Below the pieces are notes generated by a model. It was not told where the DNA came from and ran no database searches. It saw only the letters and a program-made list of their open reading frames with translations. 64,000 nt of DNA from Brenneria roseae subsp. roseae (lineage in GTDB: Bacteria; Pseudomonadota; Gammaproteobacteria; Enterobacterales; Enterobacteriaceae): the NCBI RefSeq assembly GCF_003115845.1, contig NZ_KZ819040.1, positions 1-64,000 on the forward strand, read 5' to 3'. Below are positions 32,134 through 45,238 of the stretch, piece after piece (positions within the stretch are counted from its first letter, which is position 1; each line of letters begins with the position of its first letter). The position numbers and the translations under genes are program-made.

Positions 32134-32287
32134 GAAAGGTACCTTCGCTTGATTATCGGGCGAATTATAATGACACATGCCCCTGACAACAAACAATCTG
32201 ATGAATCCTTATCTGCACACCCGCCTTTTTCCACACCGTTCGGAATGATATTTATCACAATAATAAAACAAAAATTTCACAACTTAG

Positions 32288-34360
<2,073 letters not shown>

Positions 34361-34361
34361 T

Positions 34362-35501
34362 TTAACGGGACGCCGCCGTTTTCACCGCCCGTAGTACCAC
34401 AAACTTGGCGTTGCTGGCGATCACCTCGCCGTTGCCAAACAGGCGTTTCAGCTTATGGAAATAATCCAGATGACGATTACCCACAATGCGTAATTCCCCC
34501 CCGACCTGGAGACAACGACGCGCATCAAGAAACATCTGCCAGGCTATTTGGTCTGTTACCGCCTGCTGTTGATGAAATGGGGGATTACACAGCACAGCCT
34601 GTAACGTATCGCGCCCCACGCCGGCCAACCCGTGATTAACGGCAAAACCGCAACGATCGTTGTCTTGCGGACAGTTAACCTCAACATTCATTTTGCTGGA
34701 CGCAACCGCCATATAGGATTCATCAAAAAAGCTGACAAACGCATCGGGATTGGCCGACAAAGCCGCCAGCCCGATAACGCCATTGCCGCAGCCTAAATCA
34801 ACAATTTTGCCTTGCAACTGCTGTGGCAGATGTTGTATGAAAAAACGCGCGCCGATATCCAAACCACTGCGCGAAAAGACATTCGCATAGTTATGGATAC
34901 GGTATCCGTATTCTTCCAAATCCCAAATATAAGTTGGTGATTGCTCACTGACGTTTGGCTCAGCGAATTCACAGTGAATCAAACGCGCCTTTTTCCAGGC
35001 CAGCGAGGTTTTGGTTGGCCCCAGAATGCGTTCGAACAGCTGTAATGTCGACGTATGGATATCGCGGGCTTTTGCCCCGGCGATGATCCGCGTTTGCCGG
35101 GTAACCACCTTGCGCAGCATACGCAGCTGATGTTCTAACAGCGCCATGGTTTTTGGAATTTTGATCACCACCAGCGCCGGTGCGGCAGGTAACAAATCCA
35201 GACTATTCAACAGCTCTACCGAATCTTCTTCAAAATCGTTCAACGCCAGATTGTGCCGCGTCGCCAGTTGACTCAGGTAAGAATCACTGATGCTGACGGG
35301 CGATTGCGCCTGTAAACCACAGGCCAGCGCACCAAAAGCATCGTTAAAAATCAGGCGTGGCCCAGGGGCGATTTCCATCGCAGAAAGCTCGCGCAGCAAG
35401 AATTCATCTGCCGCTTCCCACGCCTGTAGCGCCGAGTTATCCGCCACTTGAGGATAACGCACCAGGGTCAGACTACGCGTTTCCAGTTCGAGTTGGCTCA
35501 T
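34362..35501 (-). CDS. rlmG: 23S rRNA m2G1835 methyltransferase
   Basis: The start [17 protein letters not shown] gives 379 residues (E. coli 378). RlmG methylates G1835 of 23S rRNA. It has an inactive N-terminal methyltransferase-like half ([12 protein letters not shown]) and a catalytic half with SAM motif [14 protein letters not shown] and the N6/N2 motif [10 protein letters not shown]. Confidence 0.97.
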   Translation of the reverse strand: MSQLELETRSLTLVRYPQVADNSALQAWEAADEFLLRELSAMEIAPGPRLIFNDAFGALACGLQAQSPVSISDSYLSQLATRHNLALNDFEEDSVELLNSLDLLPAAPALVVIKIPKTMALLEHQLRMLRKVVTRQTRIIAGAKARDIHTSTLQLFERILGPTKTSLAWKKARLIHCEFAEPNVSEQSPTYIWDLEEYGYRIHNYANVFSRSGLDIGARFFIQHLPQQLQGKIVDLGCGNGVIGLAALSANPDAFVSFFDESYMAVASSKMNVEVNCPQDNDRCGFAVNHGLAGVGRDTLQAVLCNPPFHQQQAVTDQIAWQMFLDARRCLQVGGELRIVGNRHLDYFHKLKRLFGNGEVIASNAKFVVLRAVKTAASR

Positions 35502-35681
35502 TCGCCTCTCCTGAGTCATAAAATTTGCGCTGTTTATCCCTTAAAACCGCACGCCAGTAAATGCTTTTCTCGATTTGCCGGAAAAATGCACGCCGTCGCG
35601 GTATTAACAGTAACATTGTCTTGTTATTTCACCATGGTAATCTGATACTCCGCACGGATGTCAGCAGGATACCAAACGCTT

Positions 35682-36674
35682 ATGATTCGCTTTGCTATTA
35701 TAGGAACAAGTTGGATCACACGTCAGTTTGTCGATGCCGCCCATGAAACCGGTAAAATGAAGCTGACGGCAATCTACTCACGAACCCCGGAGAAATCGCA
35801 ACAATATCAGGCAGACTATCTGGTTGACGCGCTATTCGGCTCGCTGGAGGAAATGGCTGAATCCGATCTGATCGACGCCGTTTACATCGCCAGCCCCAAT
35901 TCACTGCATTGTGAACAATCACTGCTCTTTCTGAGCCATGGCAAACACGTTATCTGTGAAAAGCCGCTGGCTTCCAACCGATATGAAGCGGAACAGATGA
36001 TCGCCAGTGCCAGAGAAAATCAGGTGGTGCTGTTCGAGGCATTCAAGACCGCCAGCCTGCCGAATTTCGGTGTGGTACAGCAGGCGCTGCCGAAAGTAGG
36101 CAGGTTGCGCAAAGTTCTGCTGAACTACTGCCAGTACTCTTCACGCTATCCGAAATATCTGGCAGGCGAGAACCCGAATACCTTTAACCCGACGTTCTCC
36201 AATGGCTCCGTTATGGACATTGGCTATTACTGTCTGTCTTTTGCCGTCGCACTGTGGGGAGAACCCGGTACGGTTCAGGCCAGCGCCACCTTGTTGGACA
36301 GCGGCGTGGATGCGCATGGCAGTATCATCTTGAATTACGGTGATTTTGACGTAACCATTGTTCACTCGAAAGTCAGCAACTCTGCCATTGCCAGTGAAAT
36401 TCAGGGCGAGGATGGCTCATTGGTTATCGAGAAATTGTCGGAATGCCAGCGGATTATGTTCATTCCCCGTGATGGAAAACCGCTTGACCTCAGCCAGCCA
36501 CAGCACATCAACAGCATGCTGTATGAAGCGGAAAACTTTGCCGCACGAGTGGCAGCCAATCATCTGAACCATGCGGAACTCGCCCGTTCACGCGCAGTGG
36601 CGGGGTTATTAACCGAAATCCGTCGACAAACCGGGGTGATTTTTCCTGCCGATACCGCGACGCCGGAAAGTTAG
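35682..36674 (+). CDS. ygjR: Gfo/Idh/MocA-family oxidoreductase YgjR
   Basis: Start at MIRFAIIGTSWITRQF gives 330 residues; an ATG 8 codons earlier is possible. NAD(P)-dependent oxidoreductase fold: GxxGxx-type nucleotide motif, the Lys motif HGKHVICEKPLASN, and the C-terminal sheet with MDIGYYCLSF. Substrate unknown. Position between rlmG and alx matches E. coli ygjR. Confidence 0.93.
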   Translation: MIRFAIIGTSWITRQFVDAAHETGKMKLTAIYSRTPEKSQQYQADYLVDALFGSLEEMAESDLIDAVYIASPNSLHCEQSLLFLSHGKHVICEKPLASNRYEAEQMIASARENQVVLFEAFKTASLPNFGVVQQALPKVGRLRKVLLNYCQYSSRYPKYLAGENPNTFNPTFSNGSVMDIGYYCLSFAVALWGEPGTVQASATLLDSGVDAHGSIILNYGDFDVTIVHSKVSNSAIASEIQGEDGSLVIEKLSECQRIMFIPRDGKPLDLSQPQHINSMLYEAENFAARVAANHLNHAELARSRAVAGLLTEIRRQTGVIFPADTATPES

Positions 36675-36699
36675 ACATAAAAGGCATGGGGATAATTAT

Positions 36700-36728
36700 T
36701 TGACCCGGATCAAGTTTTCACCTATTGT
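36700..36728 (+). promoter_or_regulatory. Sigma-70 promoter of the alx transcript
   Basis: TTGACC (36700-36705) and TATTGT (36723-36728) are separated by exactly 17 bases, just upstream of the riboswitch. Confidence 0.7.
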
Positions 36729-36734
36729 TTGTCG

Positions 36735-36920
36735 AGCAAAGGGGAGTAACTTTCCTGCCGGTTAATCGTCATTACGGTGCCTAACGCACCCGGTTACCGG
36801 GCAACTTAATGAAACGACTTCATTACTGTTGTAAGTGAGACCTTGCCGGAAGGCGAGGTTCATTTGCAGCTTGATGATAAAGCGGCCAGCGTCTTCCGAT
36901 GTTGGCCGTTTTTGTTTTCA
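36735..36920 (+). ncRNA. yybP-ykoY manganese riboswitch with terminator platform (alx leader)
   Basis: The aptamer core AAAGGGGAGTAAC (36738-36750), then GTGAGACCTTGCCGG ... GGCGAGGTTCATTTGCAGC, matches the Mn-sensing yybP-ykoY (PRE) element that precedes alx in E. coli. A hairpin CGGCCA (36883-36888)/TGGCCG (36903-36908) followed by TTTTTGTTTT is the expression platform, a terminator that Mn binding or alkaline pH would relieve. Confidence 0.85.
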
Positions 36921-36935
36921 TTAAAGGATATCGCT

Positions 36936-37889
36936 ATGCACACCATTGGCACGCCGTGGTTATGGGGCAGCTTTGCTGTCATTGTTATCGTTATGCTGCT
37001 CATCGACCTACTCTATCAGGGTAAAAAAGGGTCTACGGTGATGACATTCAAACAGGCGGCCGCGTGGTCCCTTGTTTGGGTGGCGCTCTCTTTGCTGTTC
37101 AATGCGGGCTTCTGGTGGCATCTGGATGGAACGATGGGACGCGAGATCGCCAACGCCCAGTCTCTGGCCTTCCTGACCGGTTATCTGATTGAGAAAGCGC
37201 TGGCCGTCGATAACGTCTTTGTCTGGCTGATGCTCTTCAGCTATTTCTCCATTCCGCCGCAATATCAGCGACGCGTGCTGATTTATGGCGTGCTGGGCGC
37301 CATCGTGCTGAGAACGCTGATGGTGTTCGGCGGCAGTTGGCTGGTCACCCAATTCCAGTGGCTGTTGTATGTCTTCGGGGCTTTCCTGCTGTTTACCGGT
37401 ATCAAGATGGCGCTCGCCAGCGAGGATGGCAACGCGATTGGCGACAAGCCCGTGGTTCGTTGGCTGCGCGGGCATCTGCGCCTGACCGACACTATCGAAA
37501 ACGACAGGTTTTTTATTCGTCGTAACGGACTCTGGTACGCGACGCCGCTTTTCCTGGTGCTGATCCTGGTGGAAATCAGCGATGTGATTTTTGCCGTCGA
37601 CAGTATCCCGGCCATTTTTGCGGTAACAACCGATCCCTTTATTGTTTTAACTTCCAACCTGTTTGCGATCCTGGGATTGCGCGCCATGTATTTCCTGCTG
37701 GCTGGCGTAGCCGAACGTTTCTCGCTGCTGAAATACGGACTGGCCGTGATTCTGGTCTTCATCGGAACCAAAATGCTGTTGATTGATCTCTTCCACATTC
37801 CAACTGCCGTTTCGCTCGGCGTGGTCGCCGGAATTTTGACCCTCACCCTGTTGATTAACGTTTGGGTCAACCGCCGCACTGCACAATAA
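36936..37889 (+). CDS. alx: Alx, TerC-family manganese exporter
   Basis: Start [13 protein letters not shown] gives 317 residues; the frame is open upstream into the riboswitch. Nine or so TM helices; TerC motifs [20 protein letters not shown] and [20 protein letters not shown] carry the conserved acidic residues for metal. In E. coli Alx exports Mn and is induced by Mn and high pH through the leader present here. Confidence 0.96.
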   Translation: MHTIGTPWLWGSFAVIVIVMLLIDLLYQGKKGSTVMTFKQAAAWSLVWVALSLLFNAGFWWHLDGTMGREIANAQSLAFLTGYLIEKALAVDNVFVWLMLFSYFSIPPQYQRRVLIYGVLGAIVLRTLMVFGGSWLVTQFQWLLYVFGAFLLFTGIKMALASEDGNAIGDKPVVRWLRGHLRLTDTIENDRFFIRRNGLWYATPLFLVLILVEISDVIFAVDSIPAIFAVTTDPFIVLTSNLFAILGLRAMYFLLAGVAERFSLLKYGLAVILVFIGTKMLLIDLFHIPTAVSLGVVAGILTLTLLINVWVNRRTAQ

Positions 37890-38044
37890 TTCGTCTTTTC
37901 GGTCTCTCCGAGCCAAATCCATGCGGTATGGAGAGACTGATGCATTAATAAATTCCGCTTTGAGGCATAAAAAACAGGATCTGCTCTTTTCCAGCTATCA
38001 AATTTTCATATACTGATACGCGCAAACACATCTCGTTACGGAAC

Positions 38045-38165
38045 ATACCCTGAATAATTCGAGTTGCAGGATAAAACGTTGTCGTTTTGAACAACGCAAA
38101 GCGTTGGCCCCGGCGGGGCCGGGCAACCAAGCCAGCGCACATGCGACTTGAAGTATGACGGGTAA
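38045..38165. repeat. ATACCC-ended dispersed repeat (MITE-like), copy 1
   Basis: Left end ATACCCTGAATAATTCGAGT and right end (inverted) TACCCGTCATACTTCAAGTC are imperfect inverted repeats. The interior holds GC-rich palindromes (GGCCCCGGCGGGGCC). The type resembles short repeats with CCCGTCATACTTCAAGTTGC that I recall from Pectobacterium and relatives. It lies between alx and sstT; no gene is present in the rest of that 360-base gap. Confidence 0.75.
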
Positions 38166-38253
38166 TAGAACAAAACCCAGTGCTCATTGACACCAGAGGT
38201 TATGCATCCGTAAAACACAACTACTCAGCGGAAACGGTCACACCGTCAAAACT

Positions 38254-39501
38254 ATGGAAAAGAATAAGTCACGTTTTTTGCAGTACATAACTCAAGGTAG
38301 TCTGGTTCAACAAATTCTTCTGGGGCTCATTGCCGGGATTATTTTGGCGTCGGTTTCCACACAGGCCGCTATCGCAGCAGGATTGTTAGGCTCGCTGTTC
38401 GTTGGCGCCCTGAAGGCCGTTGCTCCCGTGCTGGTGCTGATGTTGGTAATGGCATCCATCGCCAACCACCAGCAAGGCCAAAAAACCAATATTCGCCCGA
38501 TACTGGTGCTTTATCTGATCGGAACCCTCTCAGCCGCGCTGGTTGCCGTGGTGCTCAGCACCCTCTTCCCTTCGACGTTGGCGCTCAATGCACAGGCGGC
38601 GGATATCACGCCGCCATCAGGGATTGTCGAAGTGCTCAAAGGCCTCTTGATGAGCACTATCGCCAACCCGATTCATGCCCTGCTTAATGCAAACTATATT
38701 GGCATTCTGGTCTGGGCGATTGGACTGGGGATCGCTTTCCGCCATGGTTCCCAAAGTACCAAAAGTATGATTACCGATGCTTCCAACGCCGTTACTTTCA
38801 TTGTCCGCATCGTGATTCGCTTCGCGCCGCTGGGTATCTTTGGTCTGGTCTCTTCAACGCTGGCAGAAACCGGGTTCGGCGTACTGTGGGGCTATGCGCA
38901 TCTGTTGATGGTGTTAATCGGCGGCATGCTGTTGGTTGCGCTAGGGGTTAATCCATTGATTGTGTACTGGAAGACGCGCAACAACCCTTATCCGCTGGTA
39001 CTCCGTTGCCTGCGGGAAAGTGGCGTTACCGCCTTCTTTACCCGCAGTTCCGCCGCCAATATTCCGGTGAATATGGAACTGTGCCGTAAGTTGAATCTGG
39101 ATGAGGATACATACTCCGTCGCCATTCCGCTGGGCGCGACCATCAACATGGCCGGCGCGGCCATCACCATTACCGTGCTGACGATGGCAGCAGCCAACAC
39201 GCTGGGTATCCATGTGGATTTACTGACAGCCCTGCTGCTGAGTGTGGTTGCTTCAATCTGCGCCTGCGGCGCTTCTGGTGTGGCGGGCGGCTCACTGCTG
39301 CTTATCCCCCTGGCATGCAGTATGTTTGGTATTTCAAACGATATCGCCATGCAGGTTGTTGCCGTTGGCTTCATCATCGGTGTGTTGCAGGATTCTGCTG
39401 AAACCGCGGTAAACTCCTCAACGGACGTGATCTTTATTGCGGCGGTTTGTGAAGCTGAAGACGCCAAACTGGCGGAAAAAGAGCGGCTGAATATACTGTA
39501 A
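38254..39501 (+). CDS. sstT: Na+/serine-threonine symporter
   Basis: 415 residues (E. coli 414). A DAACS-family symporter taking up serine and threonine with sodium. About eight TM helices, a serine-rich hairpin ([19 protein letters not shown]) and NxxGA-type motif [13 protein letters not shown] are visible, as is the C-terminal [14 protein letters not shown]. Confidence 0.97.
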   Translation: MEKNKSRFLQYITQGSLVQQILLGLIAGIILASVSTQAAIAAGLLGSLFVGALKAVAPVLVLMLVMASIANHQQGQKTNIRPILVLYLIGTLSAALVAVVLSTLFPSTLALNAQAADITPPSGIVEVLKGLLMSTIANPIHALLNANYIGILVWAIGLGIAFRHGSQSTKSMITDASNAVTFIVRIVIRFAPLGIFGLVSSTLAETGFGVLWGYAHLLMVLIGGMLLVALGVNPLIVYWKTRNNPYPLVLRCLRESGVTAFFTRSSAANIPVNMELCRKLNLDEDTYSVAIPLGATINMAGAAITITVLTMAAANTLGIHVDLLTALLLSVVASICACGASGVAGGSLLLIPLACSMFGISNDIAMQVVAVGFIIGVLQDSAETAVNSSTDVIFIAAVCEAEDAKLAEKERLNIL

Positions 39502-39618
39502 CCGATCGTAGCGCCTGCATTCTGTCGTCCCTGCTTAGGCAGGGACCTGCTTTAACCGGTCCTGAGAGGAGAGGCTTCCTTACGGGAAGGACAAAAACGT
39601 TTTTTGCTCCACAGACTA

Positions 39619-40161
39619 TCAAACTTTTCCAGTTTCTTTCTTCTCAATCTTGAACGGATCGATACCGCGTTTCAGCATCCGCCGGAAACGGATGATGTTA
39701 AAACCATTCATCAGCAGGAAACTACCTTCAATCAGTGACCCACCTATCGAGCCCAGCCAGATATTGTGCACAACCCAACAGGCGGTTGCGCACCACATGA
39801 CGCAGCGCGTGGTTAAACCGGAAGTACGGAACAACGCCCAGGTACTGGCGACCGTACCCAAGATTGGCAACAGTTCCATGGCATGTTTCAGGTTGGAGAG
39901 GCCAAACACCAGCGTCAGGGCAATGAACACAAACATCACGGCAATGTTATGCGTCTTTAGCGAGATCAGTGTACGGGCCGAATTGAGTACCGCACTGGCT
40001 CCCGCCGCATTCGCGCCCATCAGAAAAAAGTGTAACCCGATAACGGCGCTGTAAGCCGAAAGCTGTAGTTTGAATTTCTTATCGTCACGATTAAAAAACA
40101 TGGTGATGCCGACCAGAAAGGCAAACACGCCTACAGACTGGGCAAACCAATAAGATGTCAT
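39619..40161 (-). CDS. ygjV: Inner-membrane protein YgjV
   Basis: 180 residues (E. coli 183) with five or six TM helices and a basic C-terminus. The family has no known activity. Located between sstT and the uxa genes, as in E. coli, which supports the name. Confidence 0.9.
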   Translation of the reverse strand: MTSYWFAQSVGVFAFLVGITMFFNRDDKKFKLQLSAYSAVIGLHFFLMGANAAGASAVLNSARTLISLKTHNIAVMFVFIALTLVFGLSNLKHAMELLPILGTVASTWALFRTSGLTTRCVMWCATACWVVHNIWLGSIGGSLIEGSFLLMNGFNIIRFRRMLKRGIDPFKIEKKETGKV

Positions 40162-40195
40162 GATCCCTGCCTCTGAAAAAATTACTGCGGAAAAA

Positions 40196-40235
40196 AGAAA
40201 AACGGCGCCAATAAATGAAACGCCGTTTTATTTTA
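40196..40235 (-). terminator. Terminator after uxaA
   Basis: On the minus strand AAAACGGCG ... CGCCGTTTTTC forms a stem followed by further T-rich sequence, 18 bases beyond the uxaA stop. Confidence 0.75.
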
Positions 40236-40252
40236 AATAGAATATCTCCGCT

Positions 40253-41743
40253 TTACAATGTCACACCGCTTTTAAATATCGCCAGCTCGCGGAAATCATT
40301 AATTTCATTCTTAGCCCGCTTCCCATCGGCAATCTCGACAATCAGATCGATAAATTGCGCCAGCAACTCATCCATCGGCATGCCGTGAATCAGTCGGCCC
40401 GCGTCAAAATCGATCCAGTGCGGCTTTTTGTTCGCCAGTTCACTGTTGGTCGCCAGCTTGACGGTTGGAACGAAGCCGCCGTAAGGCGTGCCGCGCCCGG
40501 TACTAAACAATACCATATGGCAACCCGCTCCCGCCAATGCACTGGTTGCGACCGCATCATTACCCGGCGCGCTAAGCAGGTTAAGACCGGGAGTATGTAA
40601 GCGCTCACCATATTTCAGAACATCCATCACCTTGCTCTGTCCGGCTTTTTGCGTACAACCGAGAGACTTCTCTTCCAGTGTCGTAATTCCCCCCGCTTTG
40701 TTACCCGGTGACGGGTTCTCATAAATCGGCTGATCGTGGGCGATGAAATACTGTTTGAAATCATTGACCATGTGCACCGTTTTTTCAAACGTGGCTTCAT
40801 CATGGCAGCGGCTCATCAGAATGCGCTCAGCACCAAACATTTCCGGTACTTCAGTCAGAACGGTTGTGCCGCCATTGGCGATCAGATAATCCGAGAAACG
40901 GCCCAGCAGCGGGTTGGCGGTAATACCAGACAAACCATCCGACCCGCCGCATTCCAGACCGAATTTCAGTTCACTGAGTTTACCAGGTACGCGTTTGTCA
41001 TGACGCATCGCCTGATAAAGTGCGTGCAGTCGTTCCAGACCCGCTTCCACTTCATCATCCTGCTGCTGGCAAATCATAAAGGTGACTCGCTCAGCATCAT
41101 ATTCACCCAGCGTCGTGCGGAAGGCGTCAACCTGATTATTCTCGCATCCCAGACCGATGACCAGTACCGCACCTGCATTCGGATGACGGACCATGTTTTG
41201 CAACATGGTTCGCGTATTCTCGTGATCCTGCCCCAGTTGAGAACAGCCGAACGGGTGGCTGAACAGATAGACGCCGTCAATATCCTGCGCATCCTGCGTT
41301 TCTTTCAGGAAACGCTGCTGGATTTGACGGGCAATACCGTTAACACAACCGACCGTCGGCAGGATCCACAGTTCATTACGAATACCGACATCGCCGTTCT
41401 TGCGGCGGTAAATCTGCACCTGCCGATCCTGCATTTGCCGCGGCAGATCGATAAACGCCGGCTGATACTGATATTCATCCAGATCGCTCAGGTTCGTTTT
41501 GGCATTCTGTGAATGAATATGTTCACCGGGTGCAATCGAAACCAGAGCATGACCAATCGGCAGACCGTATTTGGTTATCATCTCCCCCGGAGCAATGGTT
41601 TCCAGCGCGAACTTATGTCCACGAACCACAGGTTGCCGCAGAGTGACCGAATGCCCTTCCACCGCCACCGTTTCACCTTGTTCCAAATCGCGCAGAGCGA
41701 CAGCCACATTATCCAAAGAATGGATTTTTATGATGCTTTGCAT
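40253..41743 (-). CDS. uxaA: Altronate dehydratase
   Basis: 496 residues (E. coli 495). UxaA dehydrates D-altronate to 2-keto-3-deoxygluconate, the last step specific to galacturonate. The small SAF-like N-terminal domain and the large domain with PTVGCVNGIARQI, FSHPFGCSQLG, LGCENNQ, CGGSDGLSGITANP and LFSTGRGTPYGG are present. Third gene of uxaC-uxaB-uxaA, 18 bases after uxaB. Confidence 0.98.
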   Translation of the reverse strand: MQSIIKIHSLDNVAVALRDLEQGETVAVEGHSVTLRQPVVRGHKFALETIAPGEMITKYGLPIGHALVSIAPGEHIHSQNAKTNLSDLDEYQYQPAFIDLPRQMQDRQVQIYRRKNGDVGIRNELWILPTVGCVNGIARQIQQRFLKETQDAQDIDGVYLFSHPFGCSQLGQDHENTRTMLQNMVRHPNAGAVLVIGLGCENNQVDAFRTTLGEYDAERVTFMICQQQDDEVEAGLERLHALYQAMRHDKRVPGKLSELKFGLECGGSDGLSGITANPLLGRFSDYLIANGGTTVLTEVPEMFGAERILMSRCHDEATFEKTVHMVNDFKQYFIAHDQPIYENPSPGNKAGGITTLEEKSLGCTQKAGQSKVMDVLKYGERLHTPGLNLLSAPGNDAVATSALAGAGCHMVLFSTGRGTPYGGFVPTVKLATNSELANKKPHWIDFDAGRLIHGMPMDELLAQFIDLIVEIADGKRAKNEINDFRELAIFKSGVTL

Positions 41744-41761
41744 GGATACGCCTTTTTGCTG

Positions 41762-43213
41762 TTAGCAATAATCTTCCACCGCCGATCGCATACCGCGCTC
41801 AACGATCGTTTGCACCTGTTGTGTTACCTGCGCGGCCAGTCCTGGAACCTGTGTCAAATCCTGCTCCCAGTGCCCGGCATCGCTTAATACGACAGTCACC
41901 AGTTCACTCAAACTAACGGTGTTGTCTTTCACACCGAGCCAAAGTGCGGAATAGCGTTCCAGCCAATGCGCATCATCCTGCAACGGATAGCTTTCGCCGT
42001 TGCGTTCACCACGATAGAACGTAATCAGTGCCGCAAGCGCGAATGTCAGACGCGGCGGCAGCTCACCCTGACGTTCGCGATAAGCCAGCAGCTGCGGCAG
42101 AATGCGGGTACGGAATTTAGTCATGCCATTCAACGCGATAGACAGCAGTTGATGTTGTATGAAGGGGTTACGGAAACGGCTTAGCACCGCCTGGGCAAAG
42201 GACATCAGCTCATCATGAGGCAAGTCAAGCACCGGGACGATCTCTTCCGCGATGGTTTTTTCCACAAATCGGCTAATCTGCGCATCATTCATCGATTCGC
42301 CAACGGTATCCAGACCAGCCAGAAACGCGACCGGCACTAGCGCGGTGTGCGCGCCGTTCAGAATGGCGACTTTGCGTTCTTTATACGGCTTGATGTCGTC
42401 AACGATACGAACGTTCAGATTCAGCTTGTTCAGGCGTAATTCTTCTGCCAGCCACTGTGGCCCCTGAATCACAAACAGATAAAAGTATTCGGCGGTATCC
42501 AGAAAGGTATCCTGATAGCCCAGTTCCTGCTGTAGCTCGTTGACCTCGGCACGCGGATAACCCGTGACAATACGGTCCACCAGCGTTGAACAGAACGTAT
42601 TGCTCTCATTCAGCCAGGCAACAAACGCGGGCGCCAGTTCCCACTGGTTTGCATAACGCAGTACCAGTTCTTTCAGCGCAACGCCGTTATAGTCAATCAG
42701 TTCACAAGGCAGCAGCACCCAGCCTTTGTCCGCGGCGCCGTCAAAATGGCGGAAACGCTCATACAGCAAACGGGTCAGCTTAGCCGGGAAGCTGGTCGGA
42801 GGCGCATCGCTAAAGCTATCGTCGGCGCTATAGCTGATCCCCGCTTCCGTCGTGTTGGAAAAAACAAAGCGGATGTTCGGATCGTGAGCCAAAGCCAGAT
42901 AGTCATCAAACTGGCGATAGACGTTGATTTCGCGGTTTACGGAGCGAATCAGGCGTGGTTCGCGTACCGCATCGCCCTGTTCGTTCAAGCCACGGATAAT
43001 GGTGGTATACAGGCCGTCCTGAGTATCTAGCGCTGGCGGGAAATCCGTATCGATTGGACGAACGACAACAATACCGGCATCCAAATCGGTATGCTCATTC
43101 AACAAATCCAACTGCCAGTCGACGAAAGCGCGTAGAAAATTACCTTCACCAAACTGAATGACACGATCTGGATGCTGACGACCGGGAAAATTACGACGAT
43201 TTAACGTTTGCAT
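41762..43213 (-). CDS. uxaB: Tagaturonate reductase (altronate oxidoreductase)
   Basis: 483 residues, as in E. coli. UxaB reduces D-tagaturonate to D-altronate with NADH. Mannitol-dehydrogenase family: [19 protein letters not shown] (nucleotide binding), NTTEAGISY, and catalytic motif [17 protein letters not shown]. In E. coli uxaB lies apart from uxaCA; here it sits between uxaC and uxaA, as in soft-rot enterobacteria. Confidence 0.98.
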   Translation of the reverse strand: MQTLNRRNFPGRQHPDRVIQFGEGNFLRAFVDWQLDLLNEHTDLDAGIVVVRPIDTDFPPALDTQDGLYTTIIRGLNEQGDAVREPRLIRSVNREINVYRQFDDYLALAHDPNIRFVFSNTTEAGISYSADDSFSDAPPTSFPAKLTRLLYERFRHFDGAADKGWVLLPCELIDYNGVALKELVLRYANQWELAPAFVAWLNESNTFCSTLVDRIVTGYPRAEVNELQQELGYQDTFLDTAEYFYLFVIQGPQWLAEELRLNKLNLNVRIVDDIKPYKERKVAILNGAHTALVPVAFLAGLDTVGESMNDAQISRFVEKTIAEEIVPVLDLPHDELMSFAQAVLSRFRNPFIQHQLLSIALNGMTKFRTRILPQLLAYRERQGELPPRLTFALAALITFYRGERNGESYPLQDDAHWLERYSALWLGVKDNTVSLSELVTVVLSDAGHWEQDLTQVPGLAAQVTQQVQTIVERGMRSAVEDYC

Positions 43214-43333
43214 TAACAGGCTACCTCAGGACAGAGATCACTCGCATTCCAGGCACGGCTGATTCCAACCACCCTCATCCTTGCCCAAAACTCATTAAAA
43301 CGGCAAGCCTCCATACGAGGCCCGCCAACGGTA

Positions 43334-44743
43334 TTACAGCTCAATGGCAAAATAGTTTTTGGCGTTATCAAAACTGATGTTTTTCACCATTTCGCCCAGC
43401 AACGGAAGATCGGCTGGCGCTTCGCCATCCTCCACCCAGCGGCCAATCATCTGGCACAGGATACGGCGGAAATATTCATGACGGGTGTAGGACAGGAAAC
43501 TGCGGCTGTCAGTCAGCATACCGACGAAGCGGCTCAGCAGACCAAGCTGCGCAAGCTGGGTCATCTGACGCTGCATGCCGTCTTTCTGATCGTTGAACCA
43601 CCAGCCGGAACCGAACTGCATCTTGCCCGGCATACCTTCACCCTGGAAGTTGCCGATCATGGTGCCGATAACTTCGTTATCGCGCGGATTCAGGCAGTAA
43701 AGGATGGTTTTCGGCAGCAGGTTTTCTTCATTCTGTTTGCTGAGCAGGCGGGAAAGCTCCTGTGCCAGCGGACGATCGTTGATAGAATCAAAGCCGACAT
43801 CCGGCCCCAGCAGTTTGAACTGGCGCAGGTTGTTGTTGCGCAGCGCACCAATGTGATACTGCTGAACCCAACCGCGACGGGCATATTCCGCCCCCAGCCA
43901 TACCAGGACAGCGGTTTTAAACTGGGCGACTTCATGTTCATTCAGCGCTTCCCCGGCCAGTCGGCGAGCCAGAATGCTATCCAGAGTGGCTTCGTCCGCT
44001 TCGGCGAAAAGCACCACGTCCAGTGCGTGATCGGAGACTTTACAGCCGTGAGCCGCGAAGTGATCCAGTCGTTTGGTCAATGCGGCTTGCAGATCGCTGA
44101 AACGGAGAATGTCGGTGTCAGACACTTCGCCCAGCTTCGCCATATAATCGTTGAAGGTTGCCTGCTCAATATTGAACGCCTTGTCCGGGCGCCAGCTCGG
44201 CAGCACTTTGATGTGGAAATCCCCATCCTGCGCGATGGTTTTGTGATGGCGCAGATCGTCAACCGGATCGTCCGTGGTTCCCACCATTTTCACGTTCATC
44301 TGTTGCATGATGCCGCGCGCGGTGAAATCATCGCGTTCCAGCATCGCGTTACAGCGATCCCAAATATCTTTTGCCGTTGACGGCGACAGCAGCGTGCCAG
44401 CGATCCCGAATGGGCGGCGCAATTCCAGATGAGTCCAGTGATACAGCGGATTACCGATAGTATGAGGAACCGTTGCCGCCCATGCCTCGAATTTTTCCCA
44501 ATCACTGGCATCGCCCGTACACAAACGCTCAGGCACCCCATTGGTACGCATTGCACGCCACTTGTAGTGATCGCCTTTCAACCAGATATCATACAAGTTT
44601 TTGAAGCGATAATTTTTCGCAATCTGTTCCGGTGGTAAATGGCAATGGTAGTCGAATATTGGCTGGTCGACGGCATACTCATGATACAGCCGACGGGCAA
44701 ATTCGCTATCTAACAGAAAATCTTCATTAAGAAACTGGGGCAT
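43334..44743 (-). CDS. uxaC: Glucuronate/galacturonate isomerase
   Basis: Start [20 protein letters not shown] gives 469 residues (E. coli 470). UxaC isomerises galacturonate to tagaturonate and glucuronate to fructuronate. Amidohydrolase-like; [11 protein letters not shown] carries the metal-binding histidines, and [11 protein letters not shown] and [11 protein letters not shown] are family motifs. First gene of the operon and divergent from exuR. Confidence 0.98.
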   Translation of the reverse strand: MPQFLNEDFLLDSEFARRLYHEYAVDQPIFDYHCHLPPEQIAKNYRFKNLYDIWLKGDHYKWRAMRTNGVPERLCTGDASDWEKFEAWAATVPHTIGNPLYHWTHLELRRPFGIAGTLLSPSTAKDIWDRCNAMLERDDFTARGIMQQMNVKMVGTTDDPVDDLRHHKTIAQDGDFHIKVLPSWRPDKAFNIEQATFNDYMAKLGEVSDTDILRFSDLQAALTKRLDHFAAHGCKVSDHALDVVLFAEADEATLDSILARRLAGEALNEHEVAQFKTAVLVWLGAEYARRGWVQQYHIGALRNNNLRQFKLLGPDVGFDSINDRPLAQELSRLLSKQNEENLLPKTILYCLNPRDNEVIGTMIGNFQGEGMPGKMQFGSGWWFNDQKDGMQRQMTQLAQLGLLSRFVGMLTDSRSFLSYTRHEYFRRILCQMIGRWVEDGEAPADLPLLGEMVKNISFDNAKNYFAIEL

Positions 44744-45238
44744 GTTTTTCTTCCTTTCCGTGCTTCTTATACACCACATTGGTTGATCGTTTAAAGATAT
44801 CACACCAATTATGTTCTATATCTCACAGCATTAGTGAGGCCATGATCGCAAAAATCTAACAGACGGTACAACATTGCAGCATTTTTGCCATTAACTCTCC
44901 AATAGAGGCGTTTTTGTGGAAAAACTCGCGTATTTCACCTAAAAATATGGTTTTTTGGTATCACTCAATCCATAAAGTTGTATGACAAATTATTGTGACG
45001 CGATATCAAGCAATACCTTCAATCTCTCTCTTACAAATAGAGTGGTTTTTCCTGTGGAGGACAAACAAGACAGCCGACTCACCCGCGCAATTTAAAAGAT
45101 GATGATGATAACTGTGACAACGGCATGAGTTGCAGTTAATATTAAGTGGTATAACAAATCATTCCTCAAAAATTAACAAGATAGTACTTCAGGCCCTGAC
45201 GTCGCACATGGACCGTCATCTATCTAAGAGCAGGCATT
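44744..45238. other. uxaC-exuR divergent control region
   Basis: 495 AT-rich bases without a supported gene. It must hold the promoters of the uxaCBA operon and exuR. Candidate ExuR half-palindromes are listed separately. The exuT transporter gene, which in E. coli separates uxaC from exuR, is absent. Confidence 0.6.
44955..45156. promoter_or_regulatory. Candidate ExuR-binding sites
   Basis: Three related sequences, TTGGTATCAC (44955), TTGTATGACA (44978) and TGGTATAACA (45147), resemble the TTGGTATACCAA-type operator of the ExuR/UxuR GntR regulators. Autoregulation and control of uxaCBA would fit their position. None is a perfect palindrome. Confidence 0.4.

Noticed and set aside
44744-45238. 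KdgR operator in the uxa-exu control region
   Set aside because: No sequence close to the KdgR palindrome was seen on either strand.
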